Source of the DNA: Gaiellasilicea sp963794385
GTDB taxonomy: Bacteria > Actinomycetota > Thermoleophilia > Gaiellales > Gaiellaceae
Assembly (NCBI GenBank): GCA_963794385.1
Contig: CAWCDT010000002.1
Span: 186,001 to 250,000, forward strand
Length of the DNA stretch: 64,000 nucleotides
Direction of reading: 5' to 3'
Position numbers and translations under genes: made by a program. The notes under the pieces were generated by a model, which saw only the letters and a list, made by a program, of their open reading frames with translations, had not been told where the DNA came from and searched no databases. Below, piece after piece: positions 1 to 9,679 of the stretch (positions are counted from its first letter, which is position 1; every line of letters starts with the position of its first letter).

Positions 1-273
1 GGCCGGGACGACCTCGCGGCGGACAGTGGCGTTGACGACACCGGGGGCTGGGGAGGTGTCACCCTGGCCCACAACGTGCGTTCGCCGGCCGAAGTGGACA
101 GGGTGCTGGCCGAGGCCGAGGGAGCGGGAGCGACGATCCCGAGACGCGGCGCCGAGACCTTCTGGGGCGGCTACTCGGGTGTCTTCGTCGACCCGGACGG
201 CCATCCGTGGGAGGTGGCCCACAACCCGCACTGGACGATCCGGGACGACGGCTCGGTCGAGCTGGCCAAGTAA
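1..273 (+). CDS. VOC/glyoxalase-family protein, C-terminal part (5' truncated by the window edge)
   Basis: The reading frame is open from base 1 and ends with TAA at 271-273, giving the last 90 residues. The end of the protein has the usual last beta strands of a vicinal-oxygen-chelate domain: WGGVTLAHNV, then GGYSGVFVDPDGHPWEVAHN, where the Glu of WEVAHN is the usual metal-ligand position. Substrate cannot be told. Its last sense codon and stop (AAG TAA) lie inside palindrome copy 1. The gene facing it ends inside the same palindrome. Confidence 0.75.
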   Translation, partial: GRDDLAADSGVDDTGGWGGVTLAHNVRSPAEVDRVLAEAEGAGATIPRRGAETFWGGYSGVFVDPDGHPWEVAHNPHWTIRDDGSVELAK

Positions 274-289
274 CAGTCTGTTACTTGGC
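265..289. repeat. Palindromic repeat copy 1
   Basis: Each arm is CCAAGTAACAG or its reverse complement around one central T, extended to 12-bp arms by G at 265 and C at 289. The arms match perfectly. The VOC gene (+) and the terpene-cyclase-fold gene (-) converge here, and both end Ala/Leu-Ala-Lys-stop with the TAA taken from the palindrome. There is no T-tract, so a classical intrinsic terminator is not indicated. Confidence 0.9.
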
Positions 290-1240
290 GGCCGCTCGGA
301 GGACGCGCAGGGCGTTCAGCGTCAGCATCTCGCTCGGGCCTGAGCCCCAGTCGACGACCTCGATGTTGCTGCCCTTCGATCCCGGCGGTCGCCACCAGCG
401 CCCACCCGCGCGCCAGCGGCCGTCCCGGAGGCGCCGTTCCTCGACTAGCGCGATCCCGTCGGCTGCGCGCGGGTCCCCGGCCAGTCCCATCCGAGCGAGG
501 ACGAGGAGCGCCTGGAGCACGTCGTAGTGCCAGAACGGTGGATAGTGCAGCGTGACGAACGACGAATGGATCGGCTCCCCGGTCGCGAGCGTCCGGAAGA
601 GCCGATGCTCGAGGAAGAGCTCTGCCGTCCGCTCGGCCGCATCCTTCGCCGCAGGCTCCCCGGTTGCGGCCCAGTACTCGTGCAGCCCCCACATCGGGGG
701 CAGCGACTCGTTGAACGAGGAGCGGTAGCCGCTGGCCTTCTTGTCGCAGTTCCAGCCGCCGTCCGGCCACTGCCACTCGACGAGCGAATCGGCAAGCAAC
801 CGGACGCGCGGATCGTGCGCCAGTCCGAGCCGGCAACAGACCGCCAGCGCGTTTCCCTCCTGTGAGCCGCACCGCCGGGTGAGGCCGTTGATCGACTGGA
901 TGCGGTCGCGATGACCCTTCCCGGTCAGCCACGCGAGCACCTGCTCGGTCGCGGCGACGCAACGCGGCTCGCCGGCGGGGACGCCGAGCTCGACGAGCGA
1001 GACGAGCCGCCAGTGCGCGCCGCCCCACTTGCCGTAGGCGTGCACGCCGAAGCCACCGTCGGGTCGCTGACCCGCGAGCAGTGCCCGGGCCTTCGGCCCC
1101 TCGAGCACGTGTGCGGCCTCGGGTGGCTCCCGCTCGCCGAGGAGGTCTCGCTTCGTCTGGAAGACGATCCCGGGCTCATCCGAGTCGAGGAGCCAATCGA
1201 CCGCAGAGGCCGTGACGACGCGATCTTCCTTGAGTTCCAT
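281..1240 (-). CDS. Prenyltransferase/squalene-cyclase-fold (alpha/alpha barrel) protein
   Basis: 319 residues from ATG at 1240; an upstream in-frame ATG at 1258 is less likely. The sequence is built of repeated helices with glycine/tryptophan turns such as RPDGGFGVHAYGKWGG and WQWPDGGWNCDKKASG, which resemble the QW-type repeats of terpene cyclases and prenyltransferase beta subunits. I see no DxDD or DCTAE cyclase acid motif, so catalytic function is doubtful. It is divergent from tlyA and convergent with the VOC gene. The stop codon lies in palindrome copy 1. Confidence 0.65.
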   Translation of the reverse strand: MELKEDRVVTASAVDWLLDSDEPGIVFQTKRDLLGEREPPEAAHVLEGPKARALLAGQRPDGGFGVHAYGKWGGAHWRLVSLVELGVPAGEPRCVAATEQVLAWLTGKGHRDRIQSINGLTRRCGSQEGNALAVCCRLGLAHDPRVRLLADSLVEWQWPDGGWNCDKKASGYRSSFNESLPPMWGLHEYWAATGEPAAKDAAERTAELFLEHRLFRTLATGEPIHSSFVTLHYPPFWHYDVLQALLVLARMGLAGDPRAADGIALVEERRLRDGRWRAGGRWWRPPGSKGSNIEVVDWGSGPSEMLTLNALRVLRAAAK

Positions 1241-1266
1241 GACGGTCCTGTAACACATCGCGCGAC

Positions 1267-1272
1267 TACCCT
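1267..1272 (+). promoter_or_regulatory. -10 element of the tlyA operon
   Basis: TACCCT ends 6 nt before the GTG start of tlyA, which would put the transcription start at or next to the start codon (leaderless mRNA). No clear -35 is visible. On the other strand TACAGG (1247-1252) lies 6 nt before the ATG of the divergent gene and could serve it, although it lacks the final T. Confidence 0.5.
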
Positions 1273-1278
1273 TCGGCC

Positions 1279-2043
1279 GTGAAGAAGCGGCTGGACGTTC
1301 TTCTGGTCGAGCGCGGGCTTGCGGAGAGCCGCGCGCAGGCGCAGGCGCTCGTGCTCGCGGGCCTCGTTCCCGGCTACGACAAGCCGGGCCACCAGGTCTC
1401 CGAGGACGCGCAGCTCGCGGTCGAGCGGCCGCCCCGCTTCGTCTCGCGCGGGGGCGAGAAGCTCGCGAACGCGCTCGAGCAGCTCGAGCTCGAGCTGGAC
1501 GGCCGCGACGCGATCGACCTCGGCGCCTCGACGGGTGGCTTCACCGACTGCCTGCTCCAGGGCGGCGTCGGCCGCGTCGTCGCGGTGGACGTCGGCTACG
1601 GCCAGCTCCATCCGAAGCTCCGCAACGACCCGCGCGTGACCGTGCTGGAGCGGACGAACGCACGCGAGCTCACGGAGCTCCCGTTCCGCCCTGATCTGCT
1701 CGTCTGCGACGTCTCGTTCATCAGCGTGAGGCTCGTGCTGCCGCCCGTCGTCCCACTGCTCGAGCCCGGCTACGACGCGCTCGTGCTCGTGAAGCCCCAG
1801 TTCGAGGCCGGTCGCGAGGAGGTCGGGAAGGGCGGCGTCGTCCGGGACCCGGAGGTCCATCGGCGCGTCCTCCGCGAGGTCGTCGAGGCGGCGCTCGGCT
1901 GGGGTGCCACTGCGGTGGGAGTCGTAGACTCCGGACTGCCCGGACCGAAGGGCAACCGCGAGTTCTTCGTCCATCTGATCGACCGCGACGACCCCGTGCT
2001 CCTGGATGACATCGACGACCGGATCCGAGACGCTGTCCGCTGA
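1279..2043 (+). CDS. tlyA: TlyA family rRNA (cytidine-2'-O)-methyltransferase / hemolysin
   Basis: 254 residues from GTG. Residues 1-60 form an S4 RNA-binding domain (MKKRLDVLLVERGLAESRAQ). The FtsJ-type Rossmann methyltransferase follows, with the SAM motif DLGASTGGFTDCLLQGG and the later catalytic-lysine strand LVLVKPQFEAGRE. TlyA methylates ribose of 16S and 23S rRNA cytidines in actinobacteria, and its loss gives capreomycin resistance. It is the first gene of a run with nadK and recN, in the same order as M. tuberculosis Rv1694-Rv1696. Confidence 0.93.
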   Translation: MKKRLDVLLVERGLAESRAQAQALVLAGLVPGYDKPGHQVSEDAQLAVERPPRFVSRGGEKLANALEQLELELDGRDAIDLGASTGGFTDCLLQGGVGRVVAVDVGYGQLHPKLRNDPRVTVLERTNARELTELPFRPDLLVCDVSFISVRLVLPPVVPLLEPGYDALVLVKPQFEAGREEVGKGGVVRDPEVHRRVLREVVEAALGWGATAVGVVDSGLPGPKGNREFFVHLIDRDDPVLLDDIDDRIRDAVR

Positions 2044-2047
2044 AGCC

Positions 2048-2869
2048 GTGAAGCGCGCTGCCGTCGTCACGCACGGCAAGCCGCAGGAGATCGGCTCCGC
2101 GCTCGCCCGCCTGGCGACGGTTGCACGAGAGGCCGGCGTGGAGCTGCACATGAGCGAGGGGGAGACGGAGAAGCACGGTCTGGAGCCGGAGCAGGAGGAC
2201 GCGACCGACGTCGACATCGCGGTCGTGCTCGGCGGCGACGGGACGATGCTGCGCGCGCTCAACCGCTTCCTGGGCACCGACGTGCCGGTGATCGGCGTCA
2301 ACTTCGGCCGGGTCGGCTTCCTGTCGTCGATCCCCCGCGACGAGCTCGAGACGGGGCTCGCCCGGGTCTTCGCCGGCGACTACCGCGTCGAGCAGCTGCC
2401 GACTCTCGACGTCGAGGTGGGCGAGGAGCGCCGGGTCGCGGTCAACGACCTCGTCGTCTCGAGCGCGATCGTCGGCCGGATGATCCACCTCGAGTGGGCG
2501 GTCGGCGGCGAGGCGCTCGGCCGACTCGCCTGCGACGGCGTCGTCTGCGCGACCCCCTCCGGCTCGACGGGCTACAACTTCTCGAACGGCGGCCCCGTGC
2601 TCGTCTGGGGCCTCGACGCAATGTCGGTGACGTTCGTCGCGCCGCATTCGGTGAACGCACGGCCGCTCGTCGTCCCGCGCAGCTCCGAGCTGCTCGTGTG
2701 GAACCGCACACCAGACGTGCCGGCCACCGCACTCGTGGACGGGCACCGCGTCGCCGACCTGCCGCCGGGCGGACGGGCCGTCGCCCGCGTCGGAGACAAG
2801 CGATCGCTGCTCGCCACCGTGCCGGGGATCACCTTCTTCAGCCGCTACCGGCGGGCCTTTGCTTCGTAG
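2048..2869 (+). CDS. nadK: NAD kinase
   Basis: 273 residues from GTG at 2048, 4 nt after the tlyA stop; an in-frame ATG at 2006 inside tlyA is a less likely start. It phosphorylates NAD to NADP. Visible motifs are the nucleotide-binding GGDGTML, NFGRVGFLSS, NDLVV and the conserved TPSGSTGYNFSNGGPVL. Its 3' end overlaps recN by 11 nt, which suggests translational coupling in one operon. Confidence 0.95.
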   Translation: MKRAAVVTHGKPQEIGSALARLATVAREAGVELHMSEGETEKHGLEPEQEDATDVDIAVVLGGDGTMLRALNRFLGTDVPVIGVNFGRVGFLSSIPRDELETGLARVFAGDYRVEQLPTLDVEVGEERRVAVNDLVVSSAIVGRMIHLEWAVGGEALGRLACDGVVCATPSGSTGYNFSNGGPVLVWGLDAMSVTFVAPHSVNARPLVVPRSSELLVWNRTPDVPATALVDGHRVADLPPGGRAVARVGDKRSLLATVPGITFFSRYRRAFAS

Positions 2870-4484
2870 CCTCCGGATCGAGAACCTCGTCCTGGTGCGG
2901 GAGGGAGAGCTCGTGCCGGCCGAGGGCCTGACCGCGATCACGGGTGAAACGGGCGCCGGCAAGACCATCCTCGCGCAGGCGATCGGGCTGCTGCTCGGCG
3001 CGAAGGGCGAGGCGTCCGCGGTCGGCGCGGCCGCGGCCGAGACGTACGTCGAGGCCGAGCTCGACCTGCCGGAAGGATTCTTCGAAGAGGAGGAGGTCGC
3101 CGGTCTCGCCGAGCTCGCGCCCGAGGACGAGCCCTCCCTCGTTCTCGCTCGCCGCGTCTTCGCGGACGGGCGCACGCGTGCGTACGCGTGGGGACGTTCC
3201 GTCGCCCGGGAGGACATGGCGACGGCCGCCGAGCGACTGATCGCGATGTCCGGCCAGTTCGAGCAGCGCCGACTCGGACGGCCGTCCTACCAGCTCGACG
3301 TGCTCGACGCGTTCAGCGGCGAGGAGCAGCTCCGCCGCCGTCGCGAGGCGCGGACGGCCTGGCGGGAGCTCGCCGCCGCACGCAGGCGGCACGACGAGCT
3401 GACGCGCGGCGCCGCCGCTGAGGAGGCGCGCGTGCGGGAGCTGGCGGCGCTCGCCGAGGCGACCGAGGGCTTCGAGCCCGGCGGCGAGGACGAGTTGAGA
3501 GCGGAGCGGGAGCGGCTGCGTCACGTCACCGAGCTCGCCGAGGGGGCGCAGCGGGCGGCCGAGGCGCTCGCGCCCGAGGACGGTGACGGGGCCGCTGCGC
3601 TCGCGGCAGCAGCAGAGCGTTCGCTTGCGCCGCTCGAGCGGCTCGCACCCGAGTTGGCGCGCGCCGGGGAGGAGCTGCGGGACGTCGAGCTCCGCCTGCG
3701 CGAGCTCGGTTCCGACCTGCGCAGCTTCCTTGCCTCGCTCGAGGCGGAGCCAGACCGGCTCGAGCAGGTCGAGAGTGAGCTCGAGCGGATCGCGGACGCG
3801 CGCCGGCGCTTCGGCGCGGCCGACTACGACGACCTGCTCGCGCGCGCCGCGTCCGCCCGGGAAGAGCTCGCCGCGCTCGAGGGCGGCCTCGACCCAGTCG
3901 CGGCCGCAGCGGAGGCGCGGGATGCCGCCGAAGCGACGTCGCAGCGGCTCGCGGCTGAGCTGAGGGCTGTTCGCGAGCAGGCCGCGCCTCCCTTCGCCGC
4001 GGCCGTGGCCGAGGAGCTGCGCGGCGTCGGCATGGGGGAGGGCGAGTTCCGCGTCGAGCTGCGCGAGCGCGACGAGGGCCCCGCAGGCGCCGACGAGGCC
4101 GTCTTTCTCATCCGCCCGAACCCGGGGCTCCCCTACGGGCCCGTCGCCGAGACGGCCTCCGGCGGCGAGCTCTCCCGCGTGGCGCTCGCGATTGCCGCAG
4201 TCGCGGGAGGCGAGACGATCGTCTTCGACGAGATCGACGCCGGCATCGGAGGCGAGACGGCGCATGCCGTCGCCGCGACGCTCAGACGCCTCGCCGAGCG
4301 CGCCCAGGTGATCACGATCACCCACCTCCCGCAAATCGCGAGCGTCGCCGACGCCCATTACCGGGTCGAGAAGATCCCGGGCGACCCGACCCACACCCGG
4401 ATCGAGCGCCTCGACGACGCCCAACGGCGCGACGAGCTCGAGCGCATGCTCGGCGGCAAAGAGTTCATCTCCGCCCTGCGATGA
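2859..4484 (+). CDS. recN: DNA repair protein RecN
   Basis: 541 residues from TTG. This is an SMC-like ATPase of double-strand-break repair. The N-terminal half has Walker A (GETGAGKTILAQAIG), and the middle is an Ala/Glu/Arg-rich coiled coil (about residues 160-370). The C-terminal half has the ABC signature ASGGELSRVALAIA followed by Walker B (TIVFDEIDAGIGG) and the His switch (ITITHLPQIA). Length and domain order are normal for RecN. It overlaps nadK and is followed 4 nt later by steA. Confidence 0.95.
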   Translation: MLRSLRIENLVLVREGELVPAEGLTAITGETGAGKTILAQAIGLLLGAKGEASAVGAAAAETYVEAELDLPEGFFEEEEVAGLAELAPEDEPSLVLARRVFADGRTRAYAWGRSVAREDMATAAERLIAMSGQFEQRRLGRPSYQLDVLDAFSGEEQLRRRREARTAWRELAAARRRHDELTRGAAAEEARVRELAALAEATEGFEPGGEDELRAERERLRHVTELAEGAQRAAEALAPEDGDGAAALAAAAERSLAPLERLAPELARAGEELRDVELRLRELGSDLRSFLASLEAEPDRLEQVESELERIADARRRFGAADYDDLLARAASAREELAALEGGLDPVAAAAEARDAAEATSQRLAAELRAVREQAAPPFAAAVAEELRGVGMGEGEFRVELRERDEGPAGADEAVFLIRPNPGLPYGPVAETASGGELSRVALAIAAVAGGETIVFDEIDAGIGGETAHAVAATLRRLAERAQVITITHLPQIASVADAHYRVEKIPGDPTHTRIERLDDAQRRDELERMLGGKEFISALR

Positions 4485-4488
4485 ACCC

Positions 4489-5589
4489 ATGAGCCTCATT
4501 GAGCACACCGGCACGGCCCGCCTCGGCAAGCGGACGAAAGAGCTCGTCCGCCGGCTGAACGAGGACGACATCGCGATCATCGACCACACCGACCTCGACC
4601 GCGTCTCGGCCGAGGAGCTCGTCGAGTCGGGTGTCCGCGTCGTCGTCAACGTCGCGCCGTCGCAGTCGGGGCGGTTTCCGAACCCCGGCCCGCTCCTGCT
4701 CGTCCGCGGCGGCGTCCGCCTGATCGACGTCGAGGACGCCGCGCTCTTCGACGAGCTGTCCGACGGTGAGCGCCTGACCGTTCGCGGCGCCAGCCTGTTC
4801 CGGAACGGCACGTGCGTCGCCACAGGGCGGTCGCTCGAGGAACGCGAGCTCGCCGGGGCGCTTGAGGAGCAGCAGGGCCGCGTCACCGAAGCGCTGCAGG
4901 CCTTCGCCGACAACACGATGCGCTACCTGCGCGAGGAGGGCCGCCTGCTCACCGAGGGAATCGAGTTCCCTGCGCTCCGGACGAGCTTCCGCGACCGGCA
5001 TGCCCTCGTCGTCGCCCGAGGGCCCGGGCACAAGCGCGACCTGCGAATCGTCCGTTCCTACGTGCGCGACTTCAAGCCGGTGCTCGTCGCGGTCGACGGC
5101 GGCGCGGAGGCGCTGCGCGAGGAGGGGTGGACGCCCGACGTGATCGTCGGCGACATGGACTCGGTCACAGACGACACGCTTCGCTGCGGCGCTGAGGTGC
5201 TCGTGCACGCCTACCGCGAAGGCCATGCGCCCGGCGAGGAGCGCTTGCAGCGTCTGGACGTTCCCTTCCAGACGGTCTCGGCGCCCGGCATCTCTGAGGA
5301 CATCGCGCTCTTGCTGGCGCACGAGAAGGGCGCCGAGCTGATCGTCGCGGTCGGGACGCACTTCAACCTGGTCGAGTTCCTCGAGCGGAACCGCGCCGGG
5401 ATGTCGTCCACGTTCGTGACGCGGCTGAAGGTGGGCGAGATCCTGATCGACGCGAAGGGTGTCTCGCGGCTCGTCAGCCGCAGGATCGGCGTCTGGCCGC
5501 TCGTCCTCTTCGCCGTCGCCGCCTTTCTTGCCCTCGCGGTCGCCGTGCTGGCGTCGCCCGCGTTGCGGAACCTCCTCGGACTAGGCTGA
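4489..5589 (+). CDS. steA: SteA-like septation protein with thiamine-pyrophosphokinase-type domain
   Basis: 366 residues from ATG. The protein resembles M. tuberculosis Rv1697/Corynebacterium SteA, a cytoplasmic-membrane protein tied to septum formation. The central part has a thiamine-pyrophosphokinase-like core (VLVAVDGGAEALREEGWTPD, then VIVGDMDSV). One transmembrane helix lies near the C terminus (WPLVLFAVAAFLALAVAVLA, about 341-360) with a short tail. Placement between recN and steB is the actinobacterial arrangement. Confidence 0.85.
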   Translation: MSLIEHTGTARLGKRTKELVRRLNEDDIAIIDHTDLDRVSAEELVESGVRVVVNVAPSQSGRFPNPGPLLLVRGGVRLIDVEDAALFDELSDGERLTVRGASLFRNGTCVATGRSLEERELAGALEEQQGRVTEALQAFADNTMRYLREEGRLLTEGIEFPALRTSFRDRHALVVARGPGHKRDLRIVRSYVRDFKPVLVAVDGGAEALREEGWTPDVIVGDMDSVTDDTLRCGAEVLVHAYREGHAPGEERLQRLDVPFQTVSAPGISEDIALLLAHEKGAELIVAVGTHFNLVEFLERNRAGMSSTFVTRLKVGEILIDAKGVSRLVSRRIGVWPLVLFAVAAFLALAVAVLASPALRNLLGLG

Positions 5590-5595
5590 GCAACC

Positions 5596-6477
5596 GTGTT
5601 CGACCTGCGCTACCACGTCGCCTCGCTGGCGGCCGTCTTCCTCATGCTCGTCGTCGGGATCCTGATCGGCGTCGGCATCTCGGGGCGCGGCTTCGTCGAC
5701 GACGCCGAACGCGACCGGCTGAACGGGCGTATCGCAGAGCTCGAGGAGGAGGTCGACGCGGCGGGCGCCTCCGCCGACGAGCTCCAGGACCGCCAGCGCG
5801 CAGCCGAACAATTCGTCGAGAGCGCCTATCCCGTTCTGGTCGAGAACCGGCTCGAGGGCAAGCGGGTCGCCGTGCTCGTGCTCGGCTCGCGCGACCAGGC
5901 GGTCGACTTCGTCCGGCGGGCGGTCGGCGACGGGGACGGCCGGTTGGCGCGGATGCGCGCGGTGACGCTGCCCCTCCGACAGGAGGCGGTCGAGTCCGCC
6001 ATCGCTTCGCGGCCCGAGCTCGGCGGCTACGTCGGCGACGAGCAGCTGAGCAATCTCGGCCGCGATCTCGGCCGCGAGCTCGTTGCGGGCGGCGAGACGC
6101 CGCTGTGGGACGCGCTCGAAGGCGAGGTCGTCGAAGAGCGCATCGGCGACTTCTCCGAGCCTGTGGACGGGGTCGTCGTCATGCGGACGGCGCCGCCGCA
6201 GGCGGGCGAGAGTGCCCGTTTCCTCAACGGCCTCTACCAGGGCCTCGGGAGCGCGGCCGTTCCGGCTGTCGGGGTCGAGCCCAGCCGGGTCGAGGAGAGC
6301 ACGATCCCGACGTTCCAGCGCCACCGCCTCTCGACCGTCGACGGGATCGACACCGAGCTCGGCCAGCTCGCAATGGTGCTCCTGCTCGCGGACGCCGACC
6401 CCGGCGACTACGGCGTCCGCGAGACGGCACACGACGGGATCGTGCCGCCGATCGTGCCCCTGCCGGCCGGTGAATGA
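5596..6477 (+). CDS. steB: SteB / MctB-like membrane protein (copper transporter family)
   Basis: 293 residues from GTG. The N terminus MFDLRYHVASLAAVFLMLVV leads into one transmembrane helix with a glycine-rich end (GILIGVGISGRGF). A coiled coil (ERDRLNGRIAELEEEVDAAG) and an exported alpha/beta domain follow. M. tuberculosis Rv1698 was studied both as MctB, an outer-membrane copper protein, and as the partner of SteA. The pairing here favours the SteA-partner role. Its stop overlaps the start of the glycosyltransferase by 8 nt. Confidence 0.85.
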   Translation: MFDLRYHVASLAAVFLMLVVGILIGVGISGRGFVDDAERDRLNGRIAELEEEVDAAGASADELQDRQRAAEQFVESAYPVLVENRLEGKRVAVLVLGSRDQAVDFVRRAVGDGDGRLARMRAVTLPLRQEAVESAIASRPELGGYVGDEQLSNLGRDLGRELVAGGETPLWDALEGEVVEERIGDFSEPVDGVVVMRTAPPQAGESARFLNGLYQGLGSAAVPAVGVEPSRVEESTIPTFQRHRLSTVDGIDTELGQLAMVLLLADADPGDYGVRETAHDGIVPPIVPLPAGE

Positions 6478-7687
6478 CCTCACCATCCTCGTCGCGGCGC
6501 GCGACGAGGAAGCGCGGATCGGCGGGACGGTGCGCGAGCTGCGGCGGCGCTTCCCCGAGGCGGAGATCCTCGTCGCGGACGACGGGTCGCGCGACGCGAC
6601 CGCTTCGGTTGCCGAGCACGCGGGCGCCCGTGTCGTTCGGCTCCCGCGCCGCGGCAAGGGTCAGGCGCTCACGGTGGCCGAGCGCGAGGCGGCGCCGGGC
6701 CCCCTCCTGCTCTGCGATGCCGACCTACGCGGCGACCTGGGCCCGCTCACCGGCGGGGAGGCCGATCTGACCGTCGCTGCGTTCGCACGCAAGCAGGGCG
6801 GCGGCTTCGGCATCGCCAAGCGGTCGTCCCGCGCACTGATCGAGGCACTTTCCGGCTACCGGGCGCGGGAGCCGCTCTCCGGCCAACGCCTGTTGAAACC
6901 GGAGGCGCGGCGCGCGTGCTTCCCCGTGGCGGCGGGCTTCGGCGTCGAGACGCGAATGACGATCGACGCGGTCCGGGCGAGGCTCTCGATCGCGGAAGTC
7001 GACGTCGACCTCGAGCACCGCGCGACCGTCCGAGACCTCCTCGGCTTTCTCCACCGGGGCCGCCAGCTCCGGGACATGCTCCTCTCAGTCGGCCCGACTG
7101 CGGTCAACCACCGCGGCCTGCGGCTGCCGCTCGTCGGCTGGGTCGCCGGCCTCGCGCAGCCGGAGCTCCTGCCCGTAACCGCGATCGGTGTCGCCGACGA
7201 CCTCTGGAGCGGCGAGGAGCGTGGCTTCCGCGCACACCTGCGGGCAGGCGGCACGACGGGCGTCCTCAAGCTCGTCGGCATCCCTGCGTTCGCGCTCTGG
7301 CGGACACGTTCGGTGTCGGGCGCGGTGCTCGTCGGCCTCGCCGCGAACGTGCTGAACCAGCTCGACACACGTCCCGGACGGGCGCTGAAGGCCTTCGCGC
7401 TCGGCTCGCTGCTCCTCCGCGGCGCGCCCCGTGGGGCTGCTGCGGCGGCCGTCCTGCTCGCGCCCTACGATCTTCGAGAGATGGTGATGCTGGGGGACTC
7501 GGGCTCGAACACGCTCGGCGCCGTGCTAGGTTTCAGGTCCGTGGGCATGCTCACGGAGAGGCAACGCTGGAGCGCGATCACGGCGCTCGCGGGCCTCACC
7601 CTCCTCGGGGAACGGCGGTCGTTGGGCGCGGCGATCGAACGAACACCCGTCCTTCGCGAGCTCGACGCCCTGGGAAGGCAGCCCTAA
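6470..7687 (+). CDS. Two-domain glycosyltransferase: GT2-like domain plus MraY/WecA-like segment
   Basis: 405 residues from GTG at 6470. Residues 1 to about 190 look like a GT-A family 2 transferase (ILVADDGSRDATAS, LLLCDADLRGD). The rest carries motifs of polyprenyl-phosphate sugar-1-phosphate transferases: GVADDLWSGEERGFRAHLRA, TTGVLKLVG, a segment with NVLNQLDTRPGRALKAF, and MLGDSGSNTLGAVLGF. It therefore seems to join a glycosyltransferase to an MraY-type module. A role in cell-envelope glycan assembly is inferred from the motifs and from the steAB neighbours. Start and stop are tightly packed between steB and pyrG. Confidence 0.7.
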   Translation: MNDLTILVAARDEEARIGGTVRELRRRFPEAEILVADDGSRDATASVAEHAGARVVRLPRRGKGQALTVAEREAAPGPLLLCDADLRGDLGPLTGGEADLTVAAFARKQGGGFGIAKRSSRALIEALSGYRAREPLSGQRLLKPEARRACFPVAAGFGVETRMTIDAVRARLSIAEVDVDLEHRATVRDLLGFLHRGRQLRDMLLSVGPTAVNHRGLRLPLVGWVAGLAQPELLPVTAIGVADDLWSGEERGFRAHLRAGGTTGVLKLVGIPAFALWRTRSVSGAVLVGLAANVLNQLDTRPGRALKAFALGSLLLRGAPRGAAAAAVLLAPYDLREMVMLGDSGSNTLGAVLGFRSVGMLTERQRWSAITALAGLTLLGERRSLGAAIERTPVLRELDALGRQP

Positions 7688-7688
7688 C

Positions 7689-9322
<1,634 letters not shown>

Positions 9323-9326
<4 letters not shown>

Positions 9327-9679
9327 TCGGCGACCGGCCAGCAGGCCGAAACGAGAAACGGCATCCCGGCGACGGACGTCTCCGAGGCGCGGAACTCGAC
9401 CTCCACGGGCTCGCCGCCCTTGCGCAGGAACGTCCACCGCCCGCTGCGCCGCCGATCCCGGATTACGAGCAGGAGCAGCTCATCGACGTCCACGTCGGGC
9501 ATGACATCCCGCGCCGTCAGGCCAAGCAGCTCCTCCCGCTCGTAGCCGAGCAGCTCGCACGCCGAGCGGCTCACGGCCACGTAGCGGAGGTCGTCTCCGA
9601 CCACGAAGATCGCCACCGGCCCGTTGTCGAAGGCCTCCGAGAGGAGAGTTGCTTGAATCAGCGGGTCGGCGACACTCAC
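9323..9679 (-). CDS. Single PAS-domain protein
   Basis: 118 residues from GTG, almost entirely one PAS fold (FDNGPVAIFVVGDDLRYVAV, then ACELLGYEREELLGLTARDV). No output domain is attached, so it may act as a small sensor module; ligand unknown. On its strand TACCTT (9689-9694) lies 9 nt upstream of the start, the same leaderless layout as its neighbours. Its start region faces and overlaps the proposed start of the M20 peptidase gene. Confidence 0.75.

Noticed and set aside
171..1028. Long Arg/Ala/Pro-rich reading frames opposite or beside real genes, here and throughout
   Set aside because: They are shadow frames of GC-rich codons, with no domain pattern and out of phase with the strong third-position GC of the real genes.
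1248..1256. TGTAACACA upstream of tlyA as a diverged palindrome copy
   Set aside because: Fewer than seven consensus bases and no second arm.
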